Shown in pieces: positions 17,667-24,820 of a stretch of 64,000 nt of DNA. Every line of letters begins with the position of its first letter. Position 1 is the first letter of the stretch. Source of the stretch: Acidovorax delafieldii (GTDB lineage Bacteria; Pseudomonadota; Gammaproteobacteria; Burkholderiales; Burkholderiaceae_C). The stretch is taken from positions 124,001 through 188,000 of the forward strand of contig NZ_VJWE01000019.1 in NCBI RefSeq assembly GCF_007993815.1, in the 5' to 3' direction. The notes beneath the pieces are model-generated. The model had not been told where the DNA came from. It did not search any database and saw nothing but the letters and a program-made list of their open reading frames with translations. A program made the position numbers and the translations under genes.

Positions 17667-17695
17667 ACTATAGGCAGCAGGGCCAGCACGGTCAA
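17667..17695 (-). promoter_or_regulatory. Sigma-70 promoter for the bactofilin-like operon
   Basis: On the minus strand TTGACC (17690-17695) and TATAGT (17667-17672) are separated by exactly 17 bases, each one mismatch from consensus. Transcription would start near 17660 and run leftward through a leader of about 240 bases. Confidence 0.65.
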
Positions 17696-17697
17696 AT

Positions 17698-17724
17698 CAA
17701 TCCGCACTGTCCTAGTGCGGATTG
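17698..17724. repeat. 11-bp perfect inverted repeat next to the promoter
   Basis: CAATCCGCACT (17698-17708) and AGTGCGGATTG (17714-17724) flank the five-base spacer GTCCT. It lies two bases upstream of the -35 box of the leftward promoter and 67 bases downstream of the SDR stop. It could be an operator, or a terminator of the SDR transcript, but there is no T-tract on either strand, which favours a protein-binding site. Confidence 0.6.
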
Positions 17725-17790
17725 GGGCGCTCAAAAAAGGGACGTATTGGCTGCTTCAGGGCGTGCCAGGACGCCTGTTGGCGTGCTTGC

Positions 17791-18552
17791 TTAAACGCAG
17801 CGCCCGCCGTCGACCTCAATGCACACGCCGCTGATGAACGATGCCTCGTCGCTCGCCAGGTACAGCGCCGCATTGGCCACGTCGAGCGCGGTGGAGAAGC
17901 GGCCCAGCGGAATGGTGGCCAGGAACTTGGCGCGGCGCGCATCGTCCACCGGGCCGCCTGCAAACTCGGCAGCCAGGCCCGTGTCGGGGTTGAACACGGG
18001 GTTGATGCAGTTCACGCGGATGTTGTCCGGGCCCAGCTCGGCCGCCATGGACTTGCTGGTGATGATGACGGCGCCCTTGGAGCCGTTGTACCAAGTCAGG
18101 CCCGGGCGGGGGCGCAGCCCGGCGGTGGAGGCGATGTTGATGATGCTGCCGCCGCCCGCTTGGCGCAGTGCGGGCACGGCGTGGATGGCGCTCAGGTAGA
18201 TGCTCTTCATGTTGATGGCATAGACCTTGTCGAACTCGTCCTCGCTCACTTCGAGCATGGGGCGGTTGCGGTGCGTCCAGCCCGCGTTGTTCACCACCAC
18301 GTCCAAGCGGCCGTACAGGCGCACGGCTTCGTCGACCATGGCTTTCACTTCGGCGGACTTCGTCACGTCGGCCTTGAAGAACGCGGCCGTGCCGCCCGCG
18401 GCCGTGATCTCGGCCACCACGCGCTGGCCGCCCGCTTCGTTGATGTCATTGACGATGACCTTGCCGCCCTCTGCCGCCAGGCGCTTGGCAATGCCTTCGC
18501 CAATGCCGTTGCCGGCGCCGGTGACGATGATGGATTTGTTCTGCACACGCAT
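17791..18552 (-). CDS. Short-chain dehydrogenase/reductase (SDR)
   Basis: A 253-residue classical SDR, an NAD(P)-dependent oxidoreductase of the cytosol. The cofactor loop is VTGAGNGIGEGIA near residue 11, with Asp in VNDINEAGG (favouring NAD), then NNAG, the catalytic Ser in INIASTAG and YNGSK with the catalytic Tyr and Lys. It ends ISGVCIEVDGGRCV, the usual tetramer interface. The ATG at 18552 has GGAG upstream. The next gene on this strand upstream encodes a DUF2889 protein and then an aldehyde dehydrogenase, suggesting an alcohol-to-aldehyde-to-acid catabolic set. The substrate is not evident. Confidence 0.92.
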   Translation of the reverse strand: MRVQNKSIIVTGAGNGIGEGIAKRLAAEGGKVIVNDINEAGGQRVVAEITAAGGTAAFFKADVTKSAEVKAMVDEAVRLYGRLDVVVNNAGWTHRNRPMLEVSEDEFDKVYAINMKSIYLSAIHAVPALRQAGGGSIINIASTAGLRPRPGLTWYNGSKGAVIITSKSMAAELGPDNIRVNCINPVFNPDTGLAAEFAGGPVDDARRAKFLATIPLGRFSTALDVANAALYLASDEASFISGVCIEVDGGRCV

Positions 18553-18577
18553 GGGTGTCTCCGATGGGTTGGGGTGA

Positions 18578-18643
18578 TATATCAAAATTGATAGCTACCA
18601 GCGCATATTCAACTAGCGCTAGCGCCCGATGGGGCTGAAATTT
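18578..18643 (+). repeat. Interspersed repeat copy B, SDR/DUF2889 junction
   Basis: Blocks in order: ATATCAAAATTGATAGCTAC, CAGCGCATATTCAACTAGCG, CTAGCGCCCGATGGGGCTG, AAATTTC. It aligns end to end with copy A. The DUF2889 stop codon lies within it, so the element supplies that protein's last ten or so residues. Confidence 0.8.
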
Positions 18644-19196
18644 CAGTGGCTGTAGCCGTATGGGCCGTATCTGACGTAGGGGCTGCCGGGGCGGGTGCCT
18701 TGGGCTGCCGGCCATAGAACTGGGGGAAAAACTCTTTCACGCCTTGGCCGTTGAAGTCCCACCCTGTGCACTGGCCCAGGTGGCGCGGCGGCTCGTCCGG
18801 GTTGGCGGACGAAAACACCGCAGGCACCGACTGGAACGCGGCCGTGGCCAGGTTGAACAGCAGCTCGCGCAGGTGCGTGCAGCTTTCCACGCCGCCCAGG
18901 TGCTTCTGGATGGCCTGGCGCCAGCCGCGTGCCATGCTGCAGCCCACCATGCGCTGCAGCGCTGCCTGGGCCTCGGTGCAGCCTTTGAGCGGGTGCGAAT
19001 CCATGGACACATCCACCGCCTGCACCACCAGCTGGCGGTTCACGGTCACACGCAGCCACATGTGGTGGATGGCTTCGCCCGCCAGGCGCGTGCGCGTCGG
19101 GTCGCGGTGCGAGGGGGCGTCGTAGGCCTTGCTGTCATGCAGCTCGCCTTCGATGTCCCACAGGCCATCGTCGCGTTCAAAGCCCTGGTACTTCAC
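18609..19196 (-). CDS. DUF2889 family protein, N-terminus disrupted by a G-tract
   Basis: A 195-residue protein of the DUF2889 family (YQGFERDDGLWDIEGEL opening, then THLRELL and a conserved Cys/His pattern, CTGWDF). The function is unknown; members often neighbour CoA-, aldehyde- or alcohol-handling catabolic genes, as here. As written it must begin at a GTG (19196). A better start is an ATG at 19245, giving the usual MPLSPPAPRTLKHVRRV opening, but it is out of frame by one base because of an eight-G run (19227-19234; seven would restore the frame). So this is either a slippage-prone tract, a real frameshift or an assembly error. The C-terminal EISAPSGASAS comes from interspersed repeat copy B. 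Confidence 0.75.
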   Translation of the reverse strand: MKYQGFERDDGLWDIEGELHDSKAYDAPSHRDPTRTRLAGEAIHHMWLRVTVNRQLVVQAVDVSMDSHPLKGCTEAQAALQRMVGCSMARGWRQAIQKHLGGVESCTHLRELLFNLATAAFQSVPAVFSSANPDEPPRHLGQCTGWDFNGQGVKEFFPQFYGRQPKAPAPAAPTSDTAHTATATEISAPSGASAS

Positions 19197-19219
19197 CCGG
19201 CGGACATGCTTCAGGGTGC

Positions 19220-19245
19220 GGGGGGCGGGGGGGGCTCAGGGGCAT
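19220..19245 (-). other. G-tracts and out-of-frame start of the DUF2889 gene
   Basis: The plus strand reads six G, one C, eight G (19220-19234). On the minus strand the ATG at 19245 is followed by this C-rich run; removal of one base puts it in frame with the DUF2889 gene and encodes its expected first 17 residues. Confidence 0.6.
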
Positions 19246-19335
19246 GGGGAAGAAAAATCGTCGTACAGAAGCAGCCGAGGTTAGCGGGGCCTGCCAGCAC
19301 CGTCGCGCGCCAGCGGGACACCCTGCAATGCCTCT

Positions 19336-20778
19336 TCAACCGTACTTGATGGCAACGGTCTTCAAGGTGGTGAAGCCGTACAGCGCCTCAAAGCCCTTTT
19401 CGCGCCCGTAGCCGCTGGATTTGACGCCGCCAAACGGCAGCTCCACACCGCCGGCCGCGCCATAGTTGTTGATGAACACCTGGCCGCTGTGCACGCGCTT
19501 GGCCATGCGGAACTGGCGCGCGCCGTCGCGCGTCCAGATGCCCGCGACCAGGCCGAACTGCGTGGCGTTGGCCAGCTCCACCGCGTGGTCTTCGTCCTGG
19601 AAGGCCATGGCCGACAGCACGGGGCCGAAGACTTCCTCTTGCGCCAGGCGGTGGCCCACGGGCACATCGCGCAGCAAGGTGGGGGCCTGGTAGTAGCCGG
19701 TCTCGGGGGCTTCGTCCACCACCACGCCCTGGGCCACCATGGGGATGCCAGCCACTTGCGCGTCGGAGAGGAAGTCCCACACGCGCTGCTGTTGCGTCTG
19801 GCGAATCAGAGGGCCCACGTCCAGGTCCATGGCGGCGGGGCCGACGCGCAGCTTTTCAAACGCCTTGCCCAGGCGCTCCAGCAGCGGTTCATAAATCAGC
19901 GAGTCGATCAGCACGCGCGAGCCGGCCGAGCAGGTCTGCCCGGCGTTCTGCACGATAGCGTTGATGACCACTGGGATGGCGGCGTCCAGGTCGGCGTCGG
20001 CAAAGATGATCTGCGGGCTCTTGCCGCCCAGCTCCAGCGTCACGGGGCAGTGGCGCTCCGCGGCCACCTGCTGGATCAGCGTGCCGATCTTGGGGCTGCC
20101 GGTGAAGCTGATGTGGTCGATGCCGGGGTGGCGCGCCAGTGCGTCGCCCACCTCATGGCCGTAGCCGGTGACGATGTTCAGCGCCCCGGCGGGGAAGCCC
20201 ACTTCTGCCGCCAGCTGCGCCACGCGGATCAGCGACAGGCACGCGTCTTCGGCGGGCTTAACCACGCACACATTGCCCGCCGCCAGCGCGCCGCCCACGC
20301 TGCGGCCGAAGATCTGCATGGGGTAGTTCCAGGGGATCACGTGGCCCGTGACGCCGTGGGGCTCGCGCCAGGTCAGCACGCTGTAGCCGTCGGGGTAGGG
20401 AATGGTCTCGCCGTGGAACTTGTCGCACGCACCGGCGTAGAACTCGAAGTAGCGCGCCAGCGCAATCGCGTCGGCCCGCGCCTGCTTGGTGGGCTTGCCG
20501 CAGTCGCGCTGCTCCAGCGCCGTCAGCTCGTCCGCATGTTCCAGGATCTTGGCTGAGAGCTTTTGCAGCAGGCGACCGCGTTCCACCGGGGCCAACTTTT
20601 GCCACACCGCGTGGTAGCACTGGCGGGCTGCATGCACCGCCGCGTCGATGTCGTCGGCGTTGCTGCGCTGGATCTCGTCGAAGGGCTGGCCGTCAGACGG
20701 GTCGATCACGGGGATCGTGCGGCCCGAGGACGAGGGCACCGAGGCGTTGGCGATGTAGTTGAGTTGCATGGCCGCCAT
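19336..20778 (-). CDS. Aldehyde dehydrogenase family protein
   Basis: A 480-residue NAD(P)-dependent aldehyde dehydrogenase, oxidising an aldehyde to the acid in the cytosol. It has the cofactor-binding VIPWNYPMQIFGRSVG and GSPKIG segments, the catalytic Glu in LELGGKSPQII, the catalytic Cys in NAGQTCSAGSR and the C-terminal GGVKSSGYGREKG. It is most like the betaine/gamma-aminobutyraldehyde type in length and motifs, but the substrate is not certain. Two ATG codons (20778 and 20769) could start it; I keep the first. A perfect 12-bp palindrome lies 44 bases upstream. It stands between the Crp/Fnr regulator and the DUF2889 gene, all reading leftward. Confidence 0.92.
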   Translation of the reverse strand: MAAMQLNYIANASVPSSSGRTIPVIDPSDGQPFDEIQRSNADDIDAAVHAARQCYHAVWQKLAPVERGRLLQKLSAKILEHADELTALEQRDCGKPTKQARADAIALARYFEFYAGACDKFHGETIPYPDGYSVLTWREPHGVTGHVIPWNYPMQIFGRSVGGALAAGNVCVVKPAEDACLSLIRVAQLAAEVGFPAGALNIVTGYGHEVGDALARHPGIDHISFTGSPKIGTLIQQVAAERHCPVTLELGGKSPQIIFADADLDAAIPVVINAIVQNAGQTCSAGSRVLIDSLIYEPLLERLGKAFEKLRVGPAAMDLDVGPLIRQTQQQRVWDFLSDAQVAGIPMVAQGVVVDEAPETGYYQAPTLLRDVPVGHRLAQEEVFGPVLSAMAFQDEDHAVELANATQFGLVAGIWTRDGARQFRMAKRVHSGQVFINNYGAAGGVELPFGGVKSSGYGREKGFEALYGFTTLKTVAIKYG

Positions 20779-20822
20779 TTTGCCCGGAAATGGAATGTGT
20801 GCTTAGTATTTGTGTAAAAACC

Positions 20823-20834
20823 GGCGCATGCGCC
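20823..20834. promoter_or_regulatory. Perfect 12-bp palindrome upstream of the aldehyde dehydrogenase gene
   Basis: GGCGCATGCGCC reads the same on both strands. It sits 45-56 bases before the aldehyde dehydrogenase start, in the position expected for an operator. The binding protein is unknown. Confidence 0.4.
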
Positions 20835-20853
20835 AGTGCAACATGCCTTGGAT

Positions 20854-20882
20854 GCTATTGATTTGATAGTAATCAGGCGCAA
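20854..20882 (+). repeat. Interspersed repeat copy C, partial
   Basis: GCTATTGATTTGATAGTAAT followed by CAGGCGCAA: the left palindrome and start of the right one only. It covers the end of the Crp/Fnr-type gene, including its stop codon. Confidence 0.5.
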
Positions 20883-21577
20883 ACGCCCCGCAGGCCGGCC
20901 AGGTCCAGAATCTCCACCTCGCCGCGCTGCACGCGCACCAGCTGGCGCGACTCCAGGTCCTTGAGGATTTGGTTGGTGGTCTGGCGCGAGATCGCCAGCA
21001 TCAGCGACAGCTGCTCTTGCGAGATCTCGATCACGCGGCGCGACTGCCCTTCGGCCGTCCACTGCCCGTAGCCCTCGGCCATCATCACCAGGCGCCGTGC
21101 CAGGCGCTGCGGGGCGGGCAAAAGCGCCAGCTCTTCCATCGCCACGAAGGCCGAGCGCAGCTTGTCGGTAATCAGCAAGGCCAGCGCGTGCCAGTGCTGC
21201 GGGTGGGCCTGCAGCCAGTGCTGCAGCCGCTCGTGCGGGATGTGCACCAGGGTCGTGGGTTCGGTGGCCTGCGCATCGTGCGTGCGGGCCGAGTTGTCAA
21301 ACACCGAGATCTCGCCAAACCAGTGCGGCGGCTCCAGACGGATCAGCAGCGCTGCACGCGCCTCGTCGGCCCGCCCCCGGGTGCCCGAGATGCTGACCGC
21401 GCCGCGCACCACCGCATACAGGCCACAGGGCGCGTCACCCCGCCGGAACAGCACCTCGCCCGTTGCCAGATGGCGCAGCTGCGCCATGGCAATCAGCGGC
21501 TGGGCAAAGTCGGGCGGCAGGTGGGCAAACCAGCGACCTGTCTGGAGGACGGGTAAATAGGCAGAGGGGGTGGACAT
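20873..21577 (-). CDS. Crp/Fnr-family transcriptional regulator
   Basis: A 234-residue regulator with an N-terminal cyclic-nucleotide-binding beta-roll (GEVLFRRGDAPCGLYAVVRG, then PHWFGEISVFDNSARTHDAQ) and a C-terminal winged helix (ISQEQLSLMLAISRQTTNQ is the recognition-helix region). It lacks the N-terminal cysteines of FNR, so it is not an iron-sulfur oxygen sensor. The beta-roll 'FGEISVFDN..R' resembles cAMP-type pockets, but the ligand is uncertain. The ATG at 21577 was chosen over upstream codons that give unfamiliar sequence. It is divergent from the Mpo1-like gene and upstream of the aldehyde dehydrogenase set, so it may regulate either. The last residues come from partial repeat copy C. 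Confidence 0.88.
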   Translation of the reverse strand: MSTPSAYLPVLQTGRWFAHLPPDFAQPLIAMAQLRHLATGEVLFRRGDAPCGLYAVVRGAVSISGTRGRADEARAALLIRLEPPHWFGEISVFDNSARTHDAQATEPTTLVHIPHERLQHWLQAHPQHWHALALLITDKLRSAFVAMEELALLPAPQRLARRLVMMAEGYGQWTAEGQSRRVIEISQEQLSLMLAISRQTTNQILKDLESRQLVRVQRGEVEILDLAGLRGVCA

Positions 21578-21693
21578 GGGATGCGAGTGAACGGGGCAGG
21601 AGGGCGGCGGGGTTTTTGTCGTCTGCACGACAGACGCTGGCGCAGCCCGAGAGCGAGTATTGATGCTGCGCAAAACACATGCTGGAGACACCC

Positions 21694-22230
21694 ATGAAAA
21701 CCCTGATCGACCACCTCTCCCAATACGCCGACTACCACCGCGATCCGCGCAACATCCACACCCATTTTGTGGGCGTGCCCATGATCATGTTTGCCGTCGT
21801 CATCCTGCTGTCGCGCCCCACCTGGATGGTAGGCGCCTTGCCGCTGAGCCCCGCGTTGTTCGCCGCGCTGGCGGCCAGCGTCTTTTACTTCCGGCTGGAC
21901 ATGCGTTTTGGCCTGGCGATGGCAACCCTGCTGGCCGCCATGCTGGTGGGCGGGCAATGGGTGGCCGCACAGACCTTGGCCGTCTGGCTCGCCACGGGCA
22001 TTGGCCTGTTTGCCGTGGGCTGGGTGATCCAGTTCGTGGGCCACTACTACGAAGGCCGCAAGCCCGCTTTTGTGGACGACCTGGTGGGCCTGATCGTGGG
22101 CCCGCTGTTTGTGGTGGCTGAGTGGGCGTTTGCACTGGGCCTGCGCAAGGAAGTGCAGGCGGCAGTGGAAGAGCGCAGCGGCCCGGTGCGCTTGCGTACC
22201 GGGCAACAGGCTGCTGCCCACCCTCAGTAA
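21694..22230 (+). CDS. Mpo1-like / DUF962 membrane protein
   Basis: A 178-residue integral membrane protein. It opens MKTLIDHLSQYADYHRDPRN followed by IHTHFVGVPMIMFAVV, and later has VIQFVGHYYEGRKPAF, the two histidine-rich motifs of DUF962. The yeast member Mpo1 is an Fe(II)-dependent dioxygenase that degrades 2-hydroxy fatty acids; bacterial function is not established. Four or five transmembrane helices are visible. GGAG lies seven bases before the ATG at 21694. The gene overlaps the convergent ABC permease gene by seven bases at its end. Confidence 0.85.
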   Translation: MKTLIDHLSQYADYHRDPRNIHTHFVGVPMIMFAVVILLSRPTWMVGALPLSPALFAALAASVFYFRLDMRFGLAMATLLAAMLVGGQWVAAQTLAVWLATGIGLFAVGWVIQFVGHYYEGRKPAFVDDLVGLIVGPLFVVAEWAFALGLRKEVQAAVEERSGPVRLRTGQQAAAHPQ

Positions 22231-23432
22231 GCTCTGCGCTCGCGCTCCGCCGCGTTTGCTGCTTGAGCGCCAGGGCTTGACGGCCTCGCAAGGGCCAGCA
22301 CGGCCCCTGCGCACACCGCACCCAGCGCCACCAGCGCACACAGGTAAGGCAGCGCGGCGGACAGCGGTGCGCCCAGCTGGTTGAGCCGCAGCGACGCCTG
22401 CACGCCCGAGGTGCTGGGCAGCAGCCAGCGCAGCCACTGCAGCGGCTCGGGCAGCGCCTCCACCGGCCACGAGAAGCCTGCGACGAACGCGATGGGCAGT
22501 GTGGTGAACAGCAGCACCTGCAGCGCGCGTTCACGGTTGCCAAACCACAGCCCCAGCAACACACCCAGCGCAGCGATGGCCGGGATGTAGCAGGCCAGCA
22601 GCGCCAGTGCGCCCAGCGGGTTGCCGCCGCGCGGGTAGTCGTGCAGCACAAAGATCCAGCCAAAGTAGAAGAGGCCGCTGGCCCAGCCCAGCGTGCACAG
22701 CGCCAGCAGGCGGCCCAGCCAGGTGGTGGCGCGGGCACGGTGCTGGCCGCTTTCCACCCAGGTGCCGGTGAGCATCGCAGCGCCCATCAGCAAGGTCTGC
22801 TGCAGGATGAGCAGCGCCACAGCAGGCACCACAAAGCTGCCGTAGCCCTCGGTGGGGTTGAACAGCGCCACCATCTGCAGTTGCACCGGCGCGCGGCTGG
22901 CGCGGGCCTGGGGGGCGCTCTGGCCGCTGGCCTGCAGCTTGCGGATCTCGACCCCGGCAGACACGGTGCCGACGGCCTCTGCGAAACCGTATTGCACGGC
23001 CTTGTTCAGCAGCGCGTAGGCGCCGTTGGCCTCGATGCTGACCACGGCGTTTTCGCCGCGCACCACGCTGCGCTTGAGCCCGGCAGGGATCACCGCGTAG
23101 CCTTCGATCTCTCCGCGCCACAGGGCCTCCTGCGCCTCGCGTTCGCTGGCGGCGACAAAACGCACTTCAATGCGGGGGTTGGCGTCGGCAAACCGAGTGA
23201 TCTGGCGCGACAGGCTGGTGTGGTCCCTATCCACCACGGCCACAGGCACGCGGGTCAGCACCTCGTCGGCATAGAACCAGGGGTAGAAAAAACCGTAGAG
23301 CACGGGCGCTCCTACCAACAGCAGCAGCACGCCCTTGTCGCGCACCACGGTGGCCAGCGCTTGCAACCAGGCGCCCAGCAGGCCCTGGTGGGGTGGCGTT
23401 GTCACCGGCATGGGTTGCATCGGTGCGTTCAT
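22224..23432 (-). CDS. ABC-2 type transporter permease (second of pair)
   Basis: A 402-residue inner-membrane protein. One N-terminal helix (GVLLLLVGAPVLYGFFYPWF, about 33-52) precedes a periplasmic domain with VPVAVVDRDHTSLSRQ near residue 64, then five or six C-terminal helices from about residue 220. This is the topology of YbhR/YhhJ-like ABC-2 permeases, which export drugs or lipids together with a HlyD protein. Its ATG overlaps the previous gene's stop (TGATG), so it is translated with the first permease, with which it presumably forms a heterodimer. No ATP-binding protein gene is present in the operon. Confidence 0.88.
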   Translation of the reverse strand: MNAPMQPMPVTTPPHQGLLGAWLQALATVVRDKGVLLLLVGAPVLYGFFYPWFYADEVLTRVPVAVVDRDHTSLSRQITRFADANPRIEVRFVAASEREAQEALWRGEIEGYAVIPAGLKRSVVRGENAVVSIEANGAYALLNKAVQYGFAEAVGTVSAGVEIRKLQASGQSAPQARASRAPVQLQMVALFNPTEGYGSFVVPAVALLILQQTLLMGAAMLTGTWVESGQHRARATTWLGRLLALCTLGWASGLFYFGWIFVLHDYPRGGNPLGALALLACYIPAIAALGVLLGLWFGNRERALQVLLFTTLPIAFVAGFSWPVEALPEPLQWLRWLLPSTSGVQASLRLNQLGAPLSAALPYLCALVALGAVCAGAVLALARPSSPGAQAANAAERERRAY

Positions 23433-24661
23433 CAGCGGCCTCCCCAGGTGTCTGGGCGTTTGTGGGCCTCGGTCAGCGCCGTGGCGCCTACCAGCCACAG
23501 CCCTGCGGTGGCGATGGTCAGCGCCACCATCGTCGAGACGCTGGTAGCCACCGGTGCGCCCATTTGCAGCTGCTCGATCTGCAGGCGGATGTAGTGGGTG
23601 AACGGCATGGCTTCGGCCCACGCGCGTGCGCTGCCGGGCATGCCCGAAAGGGGAAACGCCACGCCGCTGAACGCAAATGCCGGTGCCGCAAAAAAGCCCG
23701 CACCCGACAGCGCAGTGCGCAGCGACCGCGTGATGCCTGCCAGCGCAGCGCCTGCGGTGATCGACACCGCTATCAGCAGCGCCAGCGCCGCAGCCACCCA
23801 CCACAGATTGCCCGGCGGGTGCCAGCCCCGGCCCCAGGTGATGCCCACCAGCGCGAGCAGGCCCACCAGCGTGAGTGTTACCCAGGGCAGGGCGAGCTTG
23901 CCGACCAGCGCGCCTGCAGTGCGCACCCAGCCCCCTGCGCCCAGCCACTCGCCCAGCGTGCGGTCGCGCAGCTCGCGGCCCACCGTCCAGGCACCGGCCG
24001 TCATGGCCAGGATGTGCAGCAGGGCGGGGATCAGCGCCGCGCCCAGAAACTGCTCGTAGTTGCTGGACACATTGAACAGCGCCACCATCTGCGTGTGGAT
24101 GGGCTCCATGCTCACGTGCACGGCCTGGGCGCTTTCGCCGCGTTTGTTGCGCGCGGCCATCTCGACACCGGCCGACAAGGTGCCCACGGCCGTGCGCACA
24201 TCGCGCTGCAGCAGGCCCGAGTGGGTGGACATCTGCGCGTTGTGCAGCAGCGTGACCTGCGCGGCGCGGCCTTCCTTCACGGTGCGCGCAAAGTCGCGCG
24301 GGATGGAGACCACGGCGTACACTTCCACCGCGCGCAGCGCGCGTTCGGCCTCGGCCGAGTTGGTGAAGTGCTGGGTGATCTGCACGCCCGGTGTGGCGTC
24401 CAGCATGCGCACCAGCTGGCGCGACAGGCTGGAGTGGTCGTCATCCACCACGCCCACCGCCAGGTGGCGCGGCAGGCCGGCCGAGAAGATCCACCACAAC
24501 AGCGCCACGCCCAGCAGCGGCACCCAGGTGACCATGGCCAGGTCCCACGGATCGGCCGCCAGGCGGCGGGCTTCGCGGCGAAGGCTGTTTGCTATTGAAT
24601 TCATAGCTTTTTGCGCTTGTAAGATAAACGCTGGAGGCACTTTTTGGGATCGGTTTTCCAT
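23432..24661 (-). CDS. ABC-2 type transporter permease (first of pair)
   Basis: A 409-residue inner-membrane protein with the same plan as its neighbour: a helix at LAMVTWVPLLGVALLWWIF, a periplasmic domain with HLAVGVVDDDHSSLSRQLVR, and six helices near the C-terminus (for example LIAVSITAGAALAGI). I keep the ATG at 24661, which has GGAG four bases upstream. Residues about 5-24 are then encoded by interspersed repeat copy D; the alternative ATG at 24604, giving MNSIANSLRREARRLAADP, is itself inside the repeat, and would be closer to the length of the partner. The gene follows hlyD after a 159-base hairpin-rich gap. It is likely one half of a permease heterodimer. Confidence 0.86.
   Translation of the reverse strand: MENRSQKVPPAFILQAQKAMNSIANSLRREARRLAADPWDLAMVTWVPLLGVALLWWIFSAGLPRHLAVGVVDDDHSSLSRQLVRMLDATPGVQITQHFTNSAEAERALRAVEVYAVVSIPRDFARTVKEGRAAQVTLLHNAQMSTHSGLLQRDVRTAVGTLSAGVEMAARNKRGESAQAVHVSMEPIHTQMVALFNVSSNYEQFLGAALIPALLHILAMTAGAWTVGRELRDRTLGEWLGAGGWVRTAGALVGKLALPWVTLTLVGLLALVGITWGRGWHPPGNLWWVAAALALLIAVSITAGAALAGITRSLRTALSGAGFFAAPAFAFSGVAFPLSGMPGSARAWAEAMPFTHYIRLQIEQLQMGAPVATSVSTMVALTIATAGLWLVGATALTEAHKRPDTWGGR
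24588..24647 (+). repeat. Interspersed repeat copy D, at the first permease start
   Basis: Blocks: TTTGCTATTGAATTCATAGC, TTTTTGCGCTTGTAAGATAA, ACGCTGGAGGCACTTTTTGG. The second palindrome is degenerate. It covers both candidate start regions of the permease gene, which reads on the other strand. Confidence 0.7.
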
Positions 24662-24689
24662 CGCGCTCCACTCCCGTCGCGGAATTCGG

Positions 24690-24812
24690 AACAGGCGCGG
24701 CCCGGAGAGGGCAGCCGAGCAAGGGCCGCCCCGCAGCGAGGGCTGCGTCCCCCTGCCCGCAACGCATAGCGTTGCGAGAGCGGGGGGAAGCGCCGAAGGC
24801 GCTCAGGGGGGT
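24690..24812. repeat. GC-rich multi-hairpin element between hlyD and the permease gene
   Basis: It holds several inverted repeats: CGCAACGC / GCGTTGCG around ATA (24758-24776), widened by flanking CCCCC and GGGGGG blocks, GCGCC / GGCGC around GAA (24790-24802), and GCAGCC / GGCTGC further left. It is unlike coding sequence and lies inside the operon. It resembles intergenic elements that I recall from related genomes, which I cannot confirm here. It could limit expression of the permeases relative to hlyD or protect the upstream mRNA. Confidence 0.6.
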
Positions 24813-24820
24813 GTCGCATT

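Larger units (their letters stand above)
17417..17790. other. Intergenic stretch without a gene
   Basis: I see no convincing gene in these 374 bases. It holds the leader and promoter of the bactofilin-like operon (minus strand) and an 11-bp inverted repeat, both annotated separately. Confidence 0.7.
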
